Origin: Leptospira noumeaensis
GTDB taxonomy: Bacteria; Spirochaetota; Leptospiria; Leptospirales; Leptospiraceae
Assembly: GCF_004770765.1 (NCBI RefSeq)
Contig: NZ_RQFK01000014.1
Location: forward strand, 1 to 64,000
Direction of reading: 5' to 3'
DNA: 64,000 nt
Shown here: one piece after another, positions 29,589 through 37,350 of the stretch
How positions within the stretch are numbered: position 1 is the stretch's first letter
Layout: the number at the start of each line of letters is the position of its first letter
The notes under the pieces: generated by a model
What the model saw: only the letters and a program-made list of their open reading frames with translations
Told to the model about the DNA's origin: nothing
The model's database searches: none
Position numbers and translations under genes: made by a program

Positions 29589-30368
29589 ATGTCCTCCAAT
29601 AAGACAGAACATGGATTTGTCAGTTTTGTGAGTGGTGGCCCTGGCCCCATTGACCTTTTGACCCTCCGAGGACGGAGTCGTATCGAATCCGCTGACGTCA
29701 TTCTCTATGATGCCCTTCTTGATCCCGGTTTTTTAGACTTATTTCCCGAGAGCGCACAAATCCTTTATGTCGGAAAAAGAGCCTCGGAACACGCCCGCAC
29801 CCAATCAGAAATCAATTCCCTTCTTGTTGAATTCGCCACCCAAGGAAAACATGTGGTTCGTTTGAAAGGAGGTGACGCTTCTATTTTTGGAAGACTCGCA
29901 GAAGAGATCCAAAGTTTAGAAGGAGCGGGAATCTCTTTTGAGGTAATCCCTGGAGTGAGTTCCGTAACTACCGGTGTTGCTGAGCTAGGTCTCTCACTGA
30001 CTGTTCGTGGAATTTCCAGACAAATCATCATCCTTGACGGTCATACCATTTTAGAAGATGAACGCAGTTGGATCGGGATGGAAAATTTTTTAGGAACCAT
30101 TGCCATTCTCATGGGAAGTAAAAAAACAAAGGAACTTGCAGAAACTCTCATCCAGAAGGGAATCAAAGGGGAAACACCTATCGTTCTTGCAGAAAATGTG
30201 GGAAGAGGAAATCCGATTTATACAACATCTACTCTCGCAGAAACAGCGTTAGACGAAATCAAAAAACAATCCACTGGCCCAGGAATTCTTTATGTAGGAG
30301 AGGTGATTCGTCCTTTACTCGATCGTATGGAAAAATCTCTCGGCCTTACTGCAAAAAAATCAAACTAA
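29589..30368 (+). CDS. cobA: uroporphyrinogen-III C-methyltransferase
   Basis: Makes precorrin-2 from uroporphyrinogen III with two SAM molecules, the first step toward sirohaem. The 259 residues are a single tetrapyrrole methylase domain: FVSGGPGPIDLLTLRG (motif 1), YVGKRASEHARTQSEIN, HVVRLKGGDASIFGRLAEE and VIPGVSSVTTGVAELG. There is no dehydrogenase fusion; that activity is in the next gene. Its position opposite cysJI fits supply of sirohaem for sulfite reductase. Confidence 0.93.
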   Translation: MSSNKTEHGFVSFVSGGPGPIDLLTLRGRSRIESADVILYDALLDPGFLDLFPESAQILYVGKRASEHARTQSEINSLLVEFATQGKHVVRLKGGDASIFGRLAEEIQSLEGAGISFEVIPGVSSVTTGVAELGLSLTVRGISRQIIILDGHTILEDERSWIGMENFLGTIAILMGSKKTKELAETLIQKGIKGETPIVLAENVGRGNPIYTTSTLAETALDEIKKQSTGPGILYVGEVIRPLLDRMEKSLGLTAKKSN

Positions 30369-30369
30369 A

Positions 30370-30963
30370 ATGAATTTTAAAAAATATCCCATCTTCCTCA
30401 ATTTAGAGAATAAAAATATTCTGATTGTTGGCGGAGGGAACGCTTGTTTAGAGAAACTAAATGGTCTCGAATTTACTGGTGCTAAAATCCATATCATCTC
30501 AATCAATTTTAGCCCTGAGGTAAAAAATTTTTTAGCAAAGTATCCAAACATCGCCACAGAAGAACGTGCTGTGAGAGAAGAAGATCTAAATCATCGGGAT
30601 ATTATTTTTTTAGGAACCAGTGATTCAAACACAAATCAAAAATTTAGAGCCCTCGCCAAAGAAAAAGGGATCTGGGTCAATTCAGTGGATGATCCAAAAA
30701 ATTGTGACTTTTATTCTTCTTCTTCCGTATCCATTGGCCCTGTACAATTTGCAATCTCCACCGATGGAAAGTTTGCTGGAGTGTCCTCTACACTACGAAA
30801 AATTTTTGAAGAAATTCTTCCTGAAGAGGATCATGAACTTATGGAAACTCTTTTTGAAATGCGGAGGAACTTAAAAACTATCCTTCCTAAAGATGAAGAA
30901 AGAAGACTCGCCTTAAAAGAAATCGTCCAAAACTTAAATTCAAAATACTTTCATAAATCCTAA
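30370..30963 (+). CDS. precorrin-2 dehydrogenase / possible sirohydrochlorin ferrochelatase
   Basis: Met8/SirC-like protein of 197 residues that would oxidise precorrin-2 with NAD and possibly insert iron to give sirohaem. The NAD site is NILIVGGGNACLEKLNGL; GTSDSNTNQKF and VNSVDDPKNCDFYSSSSVSIG followed by FAISTDGKFAG are family motifs. The C-terminal helical part is short. It starts one base after the cobA stop. Whether it also chelates iron cannot be told from sequence alone; no separate SirB is visible nearby. Confidence 0.88.
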   Translation: MNFKKYPIFLNLENKNILIVGGGNACLEKLNGLEFTGAKIHIISINFSPEVKNFLAKYPNIATEERAVREEDLNHRDIIFLGTSDSNTNQKFRALAKEKGIWVNSVDDPKNCDFYSSSSVSIGPVQFAISTDGKFAGVSSTLRKIFEEILPEEDHELMETLFEMRRNLKTILPKDEERRLALKEIVQNLNSKYFHKS

Positions 30964-31565
30964 TTTGTATCAGGATAAATCTGAATGGTTGTGATTTGGT
31001 GTTCGTTTGACCAAACCGAATGTAAGGGAATATTCACAACTAACTTTTCATTACTATCGAGTCTTGCCGTCCACTCACCCGGAGTTCTTGGATCTGCAAA
31101 TTTCACCTTTTTAATCGGAAATGGAAATTGAATTTCAAACTGAATGAACTCAACAAGTGTGTTGAACCTAAGTAAATCATCTCGAAGTTTTGCTTCAGTT
31201 AAAATGGAGTTAATTTCATCTCTATTGATTTCCAAAGCTGACAAAAGCTGCGAAGACTTACTAGTATCCACAACCAGTTGGATTTCAGGAATTTGATCTT
31301 CTGTAAATTGAATGAATCGAAATCCTGGAGGAAGTATATGAGTATAATTTTGAAACCGATACGCCCTTTCTCTGATGCTGATTTCTAATTCACCATTGGG
31401 AACAAGTCCCGTCCCAAAAAACATCCCAGATGGTTTTTTTGTAATTTTTTTCTGATACAAAACCAAATCACCAGAGAGATCCGGTTTAATCTTTATTTTA
31501 ATATTTCCACCAGCACAGGCAGAAAACAACAGACAGAAAAAAAAGGAAATTGAAATCAGTTTCAT
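30960..31565 (-). CDS. lipoprotein, unknown function
   Basis: The 201 residues start with a signal peptide ending in the lipobox LFSAC (Cys17), followed by AGGNIKIKIKPD. The rest alternates beta-rich stretches with no motif I recognise. The protein is expected to be lipid-anchored in the periplasm or on the outer membrane. Its stop overlaps the end of the precorrin-2 dehydrogenase gene by four bases (convergent), and its start is divergent from the NERD gene 43 bases away. Confidence 0.75.
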   Translation of the reverse strand: MKLISISFFFCLLFSACAGGNIKIKIKPDLSGDLVLYQKKITKKPSGMFFGTGLVPNGELEISIRERAYRFQNYTHILPPGFRFIQFTEDQIPEIQLVVDTSKSSQLLSALEINRDEINSILTEAKLRDDLLRFNTLVEFIQFEIQFPFPIKKVKFADPRTPGEWTARLDSNEKLVVNIPLHSVWSNEHQITTIQIYPDTN

Positions 31566-31608
31566 ATCGCCAATAGAAACATTTGTGGTAAGATAACAGA
31601 ACTAAAAA

Positions 31609-33168
31609 ATGATCTATCCAAAACAGTTTCATGGAAAAGCGAAAGATGTTTCGCTCGAATCGCATTTTTACACGCGTTTTTCTGAGGAAATTCGCTTAAA
31701 TTGTAATATTTATTATTCCATCACTCTAATCACACCAGATGTACCCATGCGTGAAATTGATTTCCTTGTGGTCTCACCCTACGGTGTGATCACCATTGAA
31801 TTAAAAAATGGAAGGTGGAGACAAAAAAAAGGAGAATGGGAATTTTATAATGTGAGGCAAAGGGAATGGAAACCCGTGGAAGGGAAATCTTATTCTAACC
31901 CCATCGAACAAGTGGTGACACAAAGAGATTTAGTTAGGGAGTTTTTTAAAAACCACAACCAACTCACCGATTTATTTCCAGAAGATTATTATGATAGTGC
32001 TATTTTCTTTCTTAAAAATGAAAGAAAAGAATTTCACTTACCCAATGACAGACATCTCTATGTATTGGGAGGAAAAGAAGTTAGGGACGAGATAAGTTTA
32101 AATTCTATTATCGAATCAATCCTATTTCGATACAACCGAGAACCATTACCAGAATCCGTTTTAGTCAAAGCTCACGAAATTATCAAAAAAAATCTAAACT
32201 TCTTCCAAACCTTTCGATCCCAAAATGAAAAAGAAGAAGAGACTCTATTGTTTTTTACGAAAGAACAATTTGAACTTGTGGAAGGAATCAGTCGTTACCC
32301 ACATAACTTAGTTTTTGGAAGTAATGGTTCAGGAAAATCGATTTTAGCCGGTGAGTTGGCATTACAAAATGCTAGGCTTGGAAAAAAAGTTTTATTGTGG
32401 CAAGGTGCAAAAGCACTCTATGAAATCTGGAAAGAAGAACTCAAAAACATTCCAGAAAAAGAGAATATCGAACTCATTTTTAACTTAAATGAATTAAATC
32501 ACAATCATATCGACATTCTCATTGCAGATGGGATTGAAGAAATCATCGAACAATCACCAGAAAATGAAATGTATTTATACCTCTCAAAGTTTTTTTGGGA
32601 AAACAAAAATTGGATTCTATTTATTTCACGTAGATTCAAATATTCAAAGTCACCTTTGTTAAATTACTGGAATTCCCTTTCTATCCATATCTGGGACATC
32701 ACTAGAAATATCAGAAATTCACCTGAAATAGTTCATTTTGCCAATACCTTACTTGCTGATTTTTCGGAATCATCTGTCCAAGGTCATTTTTCCGATGTAC
32801 AATTGATCAAAGTAGACGATGACATAACAGACCAAATACGATGGTGTTTTGGTTATGCAAAAAAAGTTTTAGAAGTAGTAAACGATGAAATTGTAGTTAT
32901 TTACTATTCTGAAGAATATGTTTTACAAAGTAGATTGAAACAATACCTAGATGAAAATGGAATGCGAAACTATTCCCATAAAGAATTTTCAGGAATGGAA
33001 GAAACTTGTGGAATCCTCATTGGATTTGAAAACTGGGATCAAACTGAAACAAAAACCATCCTTGCGGAAACTATTTTAAAAATTAGAAGTTTGGTATGTG
33101 TCTTTTATCCACCTAACGAAGAAGTGGTGATCCAAAACATTTTAAAAAAAGGTGACTCTGGCCCGTAA
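31609..33168 (+). CDS. NERD-domain protein with superfamily 1 helicase-like ATPase
   Basis: The 519 residues open with a nuclease-related NERD domain (about 15-120; EIDFLVVSPYGVITIELKNG has the D and ExK pattern of PD-(D/E)xK nucleases). A P-loop ATPase region follows: Walker A FGSNGSGKSIL, a Walker B-like HIDILIADGIEE, a UvrD-like motif DITRNIRNSPEIVHFAN and a late FSGMEETCGILIGFE that resembles motif V. It is compact compared with NERD-UvrD helicases, so activity is uncertain. The final codons (LKKGDSGP) lie over the terminator and 3' end of rnpB on the other strand. A DNA repair or defence role is speculation. Confidence 0.75.
   Translation: MIYPKQFHGKAKDVSLESHFYTRFSEEIRLNCNIYYSITLITPDVPMREIDFLVVSPYGVITIELKNGRWRQKKGEWEFYNVRQREWKPVEGKSYSNPIEQVVTQRDLVREFFKNHNQLTDLFPEDYYDSAIFFLKNERKEFHLPNDRHLYVLGGKEVRDEISLNSIIESILFRYNREPLPESVLVKAHEIIKKNLNFFQTFRSQNEKEEETLLFFTKEQFELVEGISRYPHNLVFGSNGSGKSILAGELALQNARLGKKVLLWQGAKALYEIWKEELKNIPEKENIELIFNLNELNHNHIDILIADGIEEIIEQSPENEMYLYLSKFFWENKNWILFISRRFKYSKSPLLNYWNSLSIHIWDITRNIRNSPEIVHFANTLLADFSESSVQGHFSDVQLIKVDDDITDQIRWCFGYAKKVLEVVNDEIVVIYYSEEYVLQSRLKQYLDENGMRNYSHKEFSGMEETCGILIGFENWDQTETKTILAETILKIRSLVCVFYPPNEEVVIQNILKKGDSGP
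33144..33163 (-). terminator. T-run terminator at the rnpB 3' end, inside the NERD coding sequence
   Basis: Directly after the 3' strand of P1 the minus strand reads CC followed by seven T residues (33144-33150). P1 itself can serve as the hairpin. These bases also encode the Lys-Lys-Gly near the end of the NERD protein. Confidence 0.6.
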
Positions 33169-33500
33169 GCCGGATTCTGTTTTATGCGATCATTTATCTG
33201 ATGCTCTCTACCCACAACCTGGCGGGACAAACTCATAACGGTTGTTTACTTGAGATTGCACATCGGAGGGTTTACCATGCCTCTATTTTTACAAACAGAG
33301 CGGTGGGCTCTTACTCCACCATTTCACCCTTACCTACCGAGGTAGGCGGTTTACTTTCTGTTGCACTTTCCGTCCCTTAAATTCCATTTCTGGAATCCAA
33401 AAGCCCAAGTGTTACTTGGTCCGATTGTCCCCTAGTGTCCGGACTTTCCTCCCCCTTCCCTCCAGAAGGAAGGAAAAAGGCGATCGCTCGGCCAGAGTCA
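33153..33500 (-). ncRNA. rnpB: RNase P RNA, bacterial type A
   Basis: Catalytic RNA that trims tRNA 5' ends. On the minus strand the hallmark P4 strands are present: GGAGGAAAGTCCGGAC (33437-33452) and ACAGAATCCGGCTTAC (about 33166-33181). The ends pair as P1: TGACTCTGGCC near 33500 with GGCCAGAGTCA near 33153. Length about 348 bases, normal for the class. The P1 stem runs into seven T residues (plus-strand A-run 33144-33150), forming a terminator-like end. Exact mature ends are estimates. Confidence 0.93.
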
Positions 33501-33505
33501 GTTTC

Positions 33506-33533
33506 ATTAGAAAGTCAGTGTAAAAATCGTCCA
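33506..33533 (-). promoter_or_regulatory. candidate rnpB promoter
   Basis: On the minus strand TGGACG (33528-33533) is followed after 16 bases by TCTAAT (33506-33511). This puts the expected start point about at 33500, where P1 of RNase P RNA begins. Both hexamers are four- or five-of-six matches, so this is moderate evidence. Confidence 0.45.
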
Positions 33534-33603
33534 TGAGTATTTCTTCCCATTGGCACAAAATATGCAAACTAACTAGGACAGAGTCAGTGAGGCTTTAGAT
33601 TGT

Positions 33604-34050
33604 ATGACCAAATACCAAATTGCTACAATATTCATCATTTCTTTTGGTTTGCATGCAAATCCTGTTTTTGATGAGTCTGCCGATGACATTCTAAGGAATA
33701 CGAGATTGTCTCGGATTCCATCTGTCATTGCAGGTCTCGAAGAACGAGCCATCCAAAAGATGGAAACAAATGACCTGATTTCTGCCAGGGAAGATCTAAA
33801 AAAAGCCATCCAACTCAAACACGCAATTGGAATGAAAGAATCCGAAGGAAGCGCCAGTCTCCTTTTGCAAATCTCAAAGTTAGAATCAAAACTAGGGAAT
33901 CGGTGTGAAGCCAATCAATATTCGCATTTAGCAAAAAGAATTGCTCTCCGCATTGGAGTCAATCTCGGAGCGGTAGCTTTTGATCGTGCCGTCATTCCAG
34001 ACAACCGAAAGCCAGAAGGTTGCGTAGAAGTATCCTGGCTAAAAGAGTAA
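33604..34050 (+). CDS. small exported protein, unknown function
   Basis: The 148 residues begin with a likely signal peptide (YQIATIFIISFGLHANP). The remainder is helical (DLISAREDLKKAIQLKHAIG, LQISKLESKLGNRCEANQYS) and may hold one or two TPR-like hairpins. Two cysteines in the mature part could form a disulfide. I do not recognise the family. It is divergent from rnpB and ends in a hairpin immediately after its stop codon. Confidence 0.65.
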   Translation: MTKYQIATIFIISFGLHANPVFDESADDILRNTRLSRIPSVIAGLEERAIQKMETNDLISAREDLKKAIQLKHAIGMKESEGSASLLLQISKLESKLGNRCEANQYSHLAKRIALRIGVNLGAVAFDRAVIPDNRKPEGCVEVSWLKE

Positions 34051-34088
34051 ACTCAAGTCACCTTCAGTTAAGGTAAGTGAGTTTATTT
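34049..34088 (+). terminator. hairpin at the stop codon of 33604-34050
   Basis: AAACTCA (34049-34055) pairs with TGAGTTT (34078-34084) and, further in, ACCTT (34060-34064) with AAGGT (34070-34074), leaving an internal loop. TTTATTT overlaps and follows the 3' arm. It is a plausible but weak intrinsic terminator. Confidence 0.45.
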
Positions 34089-34107
34089 AGAATGTTAGTA
34101 TCCCTCG

Positions 34108-34142
34108 AAACCCTCTGACAATTGTGAGTGGGTTTACTTTTT
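34108..34142 (+). terminator. second hairpin with T-run
   Basis: A 28-base near-palindrome (34108-34135; outer arms AAACCC and GGGTTT, centre ACAATTGT, two mismatched pairs) is followed by ACTTTTT. The shape fits an intrinsic terminator on the plus strand, backing up the first hairpin. It shares the phrase GTGGGTTTACTT with GTGAGTTTATTT of the first hairpin. Confidence 0.5.
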
Positions 34143-34223
34143 AATAGGACTTTCAACTTGAACTTCCCTTGTGAGACTCTACTATTTCTTTGCCTACGTT
34201 ACTTGATGTAGCCGGTAACGATT

Positions 34224-34287
34224 GAAATCCACTGAAAAAGGTAAGTGACTTACTTTTTTCAGCCAGGCAAGTTTTCGCCTGGATTTC
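34224..34287. repeat. nested inverted repeats that could form a three-way junction
   Basis: An outer stem GAAATCCA (34224-34231) / TGGATTTC (34280-34287) encloses two adjacent hairpins. One is 15 pairs with a one-base loop (CTGAAAAAGGTAAGT 34232-34246 with ACTTACTTTTTTCAG 34248-34262). The other is CCAGGC (34263-34268) / GCCTGG (34277-34282). The last three bases of the second hairpin are shared with the outer stem. The rest of the 412-base gap (34051-34462) holds no ORF I can support; a further small hairpin AGAAAC/GTTTCT lies at 34376-34390. Confidence 0.55.
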
Positions 34288-34462
34288 CAAAGTAAGCCAG
34301 ATTCATTCGATAGCGACTCTCAAAAGTGAAGGTGTTTCTTTCGAAAGCCATGTTCTCATCCCAGTGAATGAAAGGAGAAACTCAGTTTCTATAAAAATCT
34401 AAATTCCAATCCCTACCAAATTTGATTTCCAAAAGAACCGTTTCATTGATTAAAAAATCCTC

Positions 34463-34843
34463 TCATTCCTTTTGGAATTTTAAAGAAGCAGAGTTCACAC
34501 AATACCGTAAACCCGTGGGCCTTGGACCATCTGGAAAAACATGACCGAGGTGAGCTCCACAGTTCTGGCAAAGAATTTCTGTCCGAACCATTCCATGTGT
34601 CTGGTCTGATTCTGTTATGACTGCTTCTTTTTTTACTGGCTCATAATAACTAGGCCAACCACTCCCCGAATCATACTTCGCTTGAGAGGAAAACAAAGCC
34701 TCTCCACAACATACACAAAGGTAAGTCCCCTTCTCTTTATGTTCATAGTATTCACCAGTGAACGGGCGTTCGGTGCCTTTTTCCCTTGTGACTTGGTATT
34801 GTAAGGGAGTGAGTTTTTCCTTCCAGTTTTCTTCGTTCATCAT
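34463..34843 (-). CDS. msrB: peptide-methionine (R)-S-oxide reductase
   Basis: Repairs the R form of methionine sulfoxide in proteins. It has 126 residues. Zinc-binding pairs CVCC and CQNC, the segment [23 protein letters not shown] and the catalytic cysteine in [10 protein letters not shown] are all present. AAGGA lies seven bases before the first of two tandem ATGs, supporting 34843 as start. No MsrA fusion. It is divergent from hemA. Confidence 0.95.
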   Translation of the reverse strand: MMNEENWKEKLTPLQYQVTREKGTERPFTGEYYEHKEKGTYLCVCCGEALFSSQAKYDSGSGWPSYYEPVKKEAVITESDQTHGMVRTEILCQNCGAHLGHVFPDGPRPTGLRYCVNSASLKFQKE

Positions 34844-34860
34844 AAACCATTCCTTATTAA

Positions 34861-34877
34861 TTGAGACTTAGTTTCAA
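34861..34877. promoter_or_regulatory. palindrome between msrB and hemA
   Basis: TTGAGACTTAGTTTCAA is a 17-base inverted repeat with one mismatched pair. It lies 73 bases upstream of hemA and 18 bases upstream of the msrB ATG. Size and symmetry fit a dimeric regulator, such as a Fur/PerR-type protein acting on redox and haem genes, but that identity is a guess. Confidence 0.4.
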
Positions 34878-34912
34878 TATCATATTTTATTTTTTTAGGG
34901 ACTGACAATCTT

Positions 34913-34943
34913 GTGACAGTTGGAACCTTGTATTTGATAGAAT
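34913..34943 (+). promoter_or_regulatory. candidate hemA promoter
   Basis: GTGACA (34913-34918) and TAGAAT (34938-34943) are each five-of-six matches to sigma-70 hexamers, separated by 19 bases. The expected start point is about 34950, which is the hemA ATG itself, so the mRNA could be leaderless. There is no ribosome site before that ATG. Confidence 0.4.
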
Positions 34944-34949
34944 AAAATT

Positions 34950-35822
34950 ATGTGGTCAAATCTGATTCTATTACATTCAAATGATCCCATAGATAAACCT
35001 TTAGACGAAAAATGCCTAGAGGTTTGGCAAACATGCCAAAGATCCATTGCATTTAGTGACCGTCGTATTTTCTCCATCTCTGAATCCGAAAGATTTTACA
35101 AAGGATACGAAGTTTTTCACGGTTATGAAGCCTATCGGTTTCTTCTGGAAGTTGTTTCCGGTCTTCGATCAAAACTTTTTGGAGAGTCGGAAATCCAAGC
35201 ACAGTTTAGAGATCGCTTTAGAGAAGAAAAAGCAACTGACTCTACATTTGCACTCTCTCTCTTAAGATTACGTGATCAGATTTTAGAACATACCAAACAA
35301 ATTCGATCCAAATATTTAACAGGGATTGGCAGACAAACTTACGGAAGTGTAGCAGACTCTTATTTGCAAAATCATAAAACAGTTACGCTACTTGGAACTG
35401 GTAAATTGGCAAATTCCATCCTTCCCTATCTTGTTTCCAAAGATAAGGAAGTGCACCTGATTGGCCGTAACCAAACAAAACTCGCGGAGTTACAAAAAGA
35501 ATTTTCGATTACAACTCATCACTGGGAAGATTACAAACCGATGAACGAAGCTATCGTCATTGCATCTAGTTTTCTGCCATTTAACTGGGAATCAATGATT
35601 GAAAGTTCTTCTTTAATTTTAGATTTTAGAGAAACGACAATCAGTAACTCTAATTATAAAAATTATATCCCACTTTCAAAAATTCTAAGTGATCTACAAG
35701 AAACCGATGAACAAATTCAAACTGTAAAGATGGATTTACAATACTTTCTCACTGAACTCACCAGGGAACGCGAGGAGGAACAAATACACATAATGAATGG
35801 ATGGGAAGATTTACTTGTCTGA
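34950..35822 (+). CDS. hemA: glutamyl-tRNA reductase, compact form
   Basis: First step of C5-pathway haem synthesis: reduces Glu-tRNA to glutamate-1-semialdehyde. Recognisable parts are the catalytic-cysteine segment QTCQRSIAF (Cys29), EVVSGLRSKLFGESEIQAQ and the NADP domain (VTLLGTGKLANSI, LIGRNQTKLAEL). At 290 residues it is much shorter than typical enzymes (about 420). It lacks part of the N-terminal domain and the C-terminal dimerisation domain. An in-frame stop 12 bases upstream excludes an upstream ATG. It overlaps hemC and heads the haem operon; HemL in the same operon takes its product. Confidence 0.85.
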   Translation: MWSNLILLHSNDPIDKPLDEKCLEVWQTCQRSIAFSDRRIFSISESERFYKGYEVFHGYEAYRFLLEVVSGLRSKLFGESEIQAQFRDRFREEKATDSTFALSLLRLRDQILEHTKQIRSKYLTGIGRQTYGSVADSYLQNHKTVTLLGTGKLANSILPYLVSKDKEVHLIGRNQTKLAELQKEFSITTHHWEDYKPMNEAIVIASSFLPFNWESMIESSSLILDFRETTISNSNYKNYIPLSKILSDLQETDEQIQTVKMDLQYFLTELTREREEEQIHIMNGWEDLLV

Positions 35823-37350
35823 TACTATTAAAATCGGAGGAAGGTCATCTCTTCTTTCTCGAATCCAAATCCTTTCTGTAATAACAGCACTCCAACAAAA
35901 AAATAAAACAAAAACATTCCAAACCGTGTTTCGTGAATCTGCAGGTGACAAAGATTTAAAAACACCTCTCTGGCAGTTTCCTGGGCAAGGAATTTTTACA
36001 AAAGACCTACAAGAAGATTTATTAAATTACAAAATTGATATTGCCATTCATTCCTGGAAAGATATGGATTTAAGGGAACGTAAAGAAACAATCCTTGTCC
36101 CAATCCTACCAAGAGAAGATGTGCGAGATGTTTTATTATTCAAAAGAAATAAGTGGATTTCAGCACCAACTGACATCACAATCCTAACGTCTTCCCCCAG
36201 AAGAGAACACCATATTAAGGACTTCGTAAAATCTTATTTTCCAACTCCTATCAATTCGTTTCAAGTCAACATTGAATCGGTCAGAGGAAATATCCAAACT
36301 AGACTACGAAAATATTTAGATCATGAAAACGGCGGAATCATCGTAGCCAAAGCAGCTTTAGACCGAATTTTAAATTTTGAAGATTTAGAAAATCAAATCC
36401 CAGAACTAAATGAAGTAAAACAACTGATTAGAGATACAATCAGCCTTTCTTTGTTTATGGTGATGCCTTCCTCTATTTTCCCGAGTGCCCCAGCACAAGG
36501 CGCTCTTTGTGCGGAAATCAGAAAAGGAGATAAACACCTAGAATCTTTACTTAGAGAAATCAGCAATGCAGATGCGGAAACCACAGCCAATGAAGAAAGA
36601 AAAATATTATCACAGTATGGCGGTGGCTGCCACCAAAAAATCGGAGTTTCTGTATTAATCAGAGATTACGGAAAGATAACTTTCATTAGCGGAGAAACCG
36701 AAGATGGGAAAAAACTTTTTTCCAAAGAATTATCCGAAAGTCCCGATTTAATCTTTAACAAAACTGAAGTCTGGCCTCCCAACGCGAAAATGGCTGCAAG
36801 ACAAAGAGAACGACTCACGTATAATATCCCCAAAGATGTGGATGTTTTTGTTTCACGAGGGTATGCTTTCCCACTGGATTTATCCGTAAATCCAACAAAC
36901 CAAATCCTTTGGTCTGCAGGACTTTCTACATGGAAAGATTTAGCACTTAGAGGATTTTGGGTCAACGGCACCTGTGATGGATTAGGTGAAAGTGAACCAC
37001 CTCTAATTGACCTACTTTTAGGCCGAACACCGAACTTTGTCAAACTCACACATGTTGATTCAGACAAACACAATAGTATATATCCAGTCATTCCAACCTA
37101 TTTTGTTTCAGCACCAGAAATCCCAGTTCCTTTTGATATTACAAATATCAAAGCAGCATATTGGCGCAGTGGCTCTGAGTTTGATATTGTTACCAAACGA
37201 TTTCCCGAATTATTAGATGTCATTCATTTTGTAGGACCAGGTTCCACGTTCAAAAAAATCAAACAGACCATCGGTGAAGAAGCATCCAAGGAAAGAGTTT
37301 TTGTTTCATTATCTTTTGATTCTTGGGTAGAAAAGTATATAAAACCATGA
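35797..37350 (+). CDS. hemC: fused hydroxymethylbilane synthase / uroporphyrinogen-III synthase
   Basis: The N-terminal 300 residues are HemC, which polymerises porphobilinogen: GGRSSLLSR, LKTPLWQFPGQGIFTKDLQE, IAIHSWKDMD, VRGNIQTRL, PAQGALCAEIR and the dipyrromethane-cofactor cysteine Cys278 in YGGGCHQ. The remaining 200 residues (from about DVFVSRGYAF) are divergent but positioned and sized as HemD, with FDIVTKRFPELLDVIHFVGPG near the end. No separate hemD is present in the operon, supporting the fusion. The ATG at 35797 overlaps hemA by 26 bases; a TTG at 35815 is an alternative. Confidence 0.87.
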   Translation: MDGKIYLSDTIKIGGRSSLLSRIQILSVITALQQKNKTKTFQTVFRESAGDKDLKTPLWQFPGQGIFTKDLQEDLLNYKIDIAIHSWKDMDLRERKETILVPILPREDVRDVLLFKRNKWISAPTDITILTSSPRREHHIKDFVKSYFPTPINSFQVNIESVRGNIQTRLRKYLDHENGGIIVAKAALDRILNFEDLENQIPELNEVKQLIRDTISLSLFMVMPSSIFPSAPAQGALCAEIRKGDKHLESLLREISNADAETTANEERKILSQYGGGCHQKIGVSVLIRDYGKITFISGETEDGKKLFSKELSESPDLIFNKTEVWPPNAKMAARQRERLTYNIPKDVDVFVSRGYAFPLDLSVNPTNQILWSAGLSTWKDLALRGFWVNGTCDGLGESEPPLIDLLLGRTPNFVKLTHVDSDKHNSIYPVIPTYFVSAPEIPVPFDITNIKAAYWRSGSEFDIVTKRFPELLDVIHFVGPGSTFKKIKQTIGEEASKERVFVSLSFDSWVEKYIKP

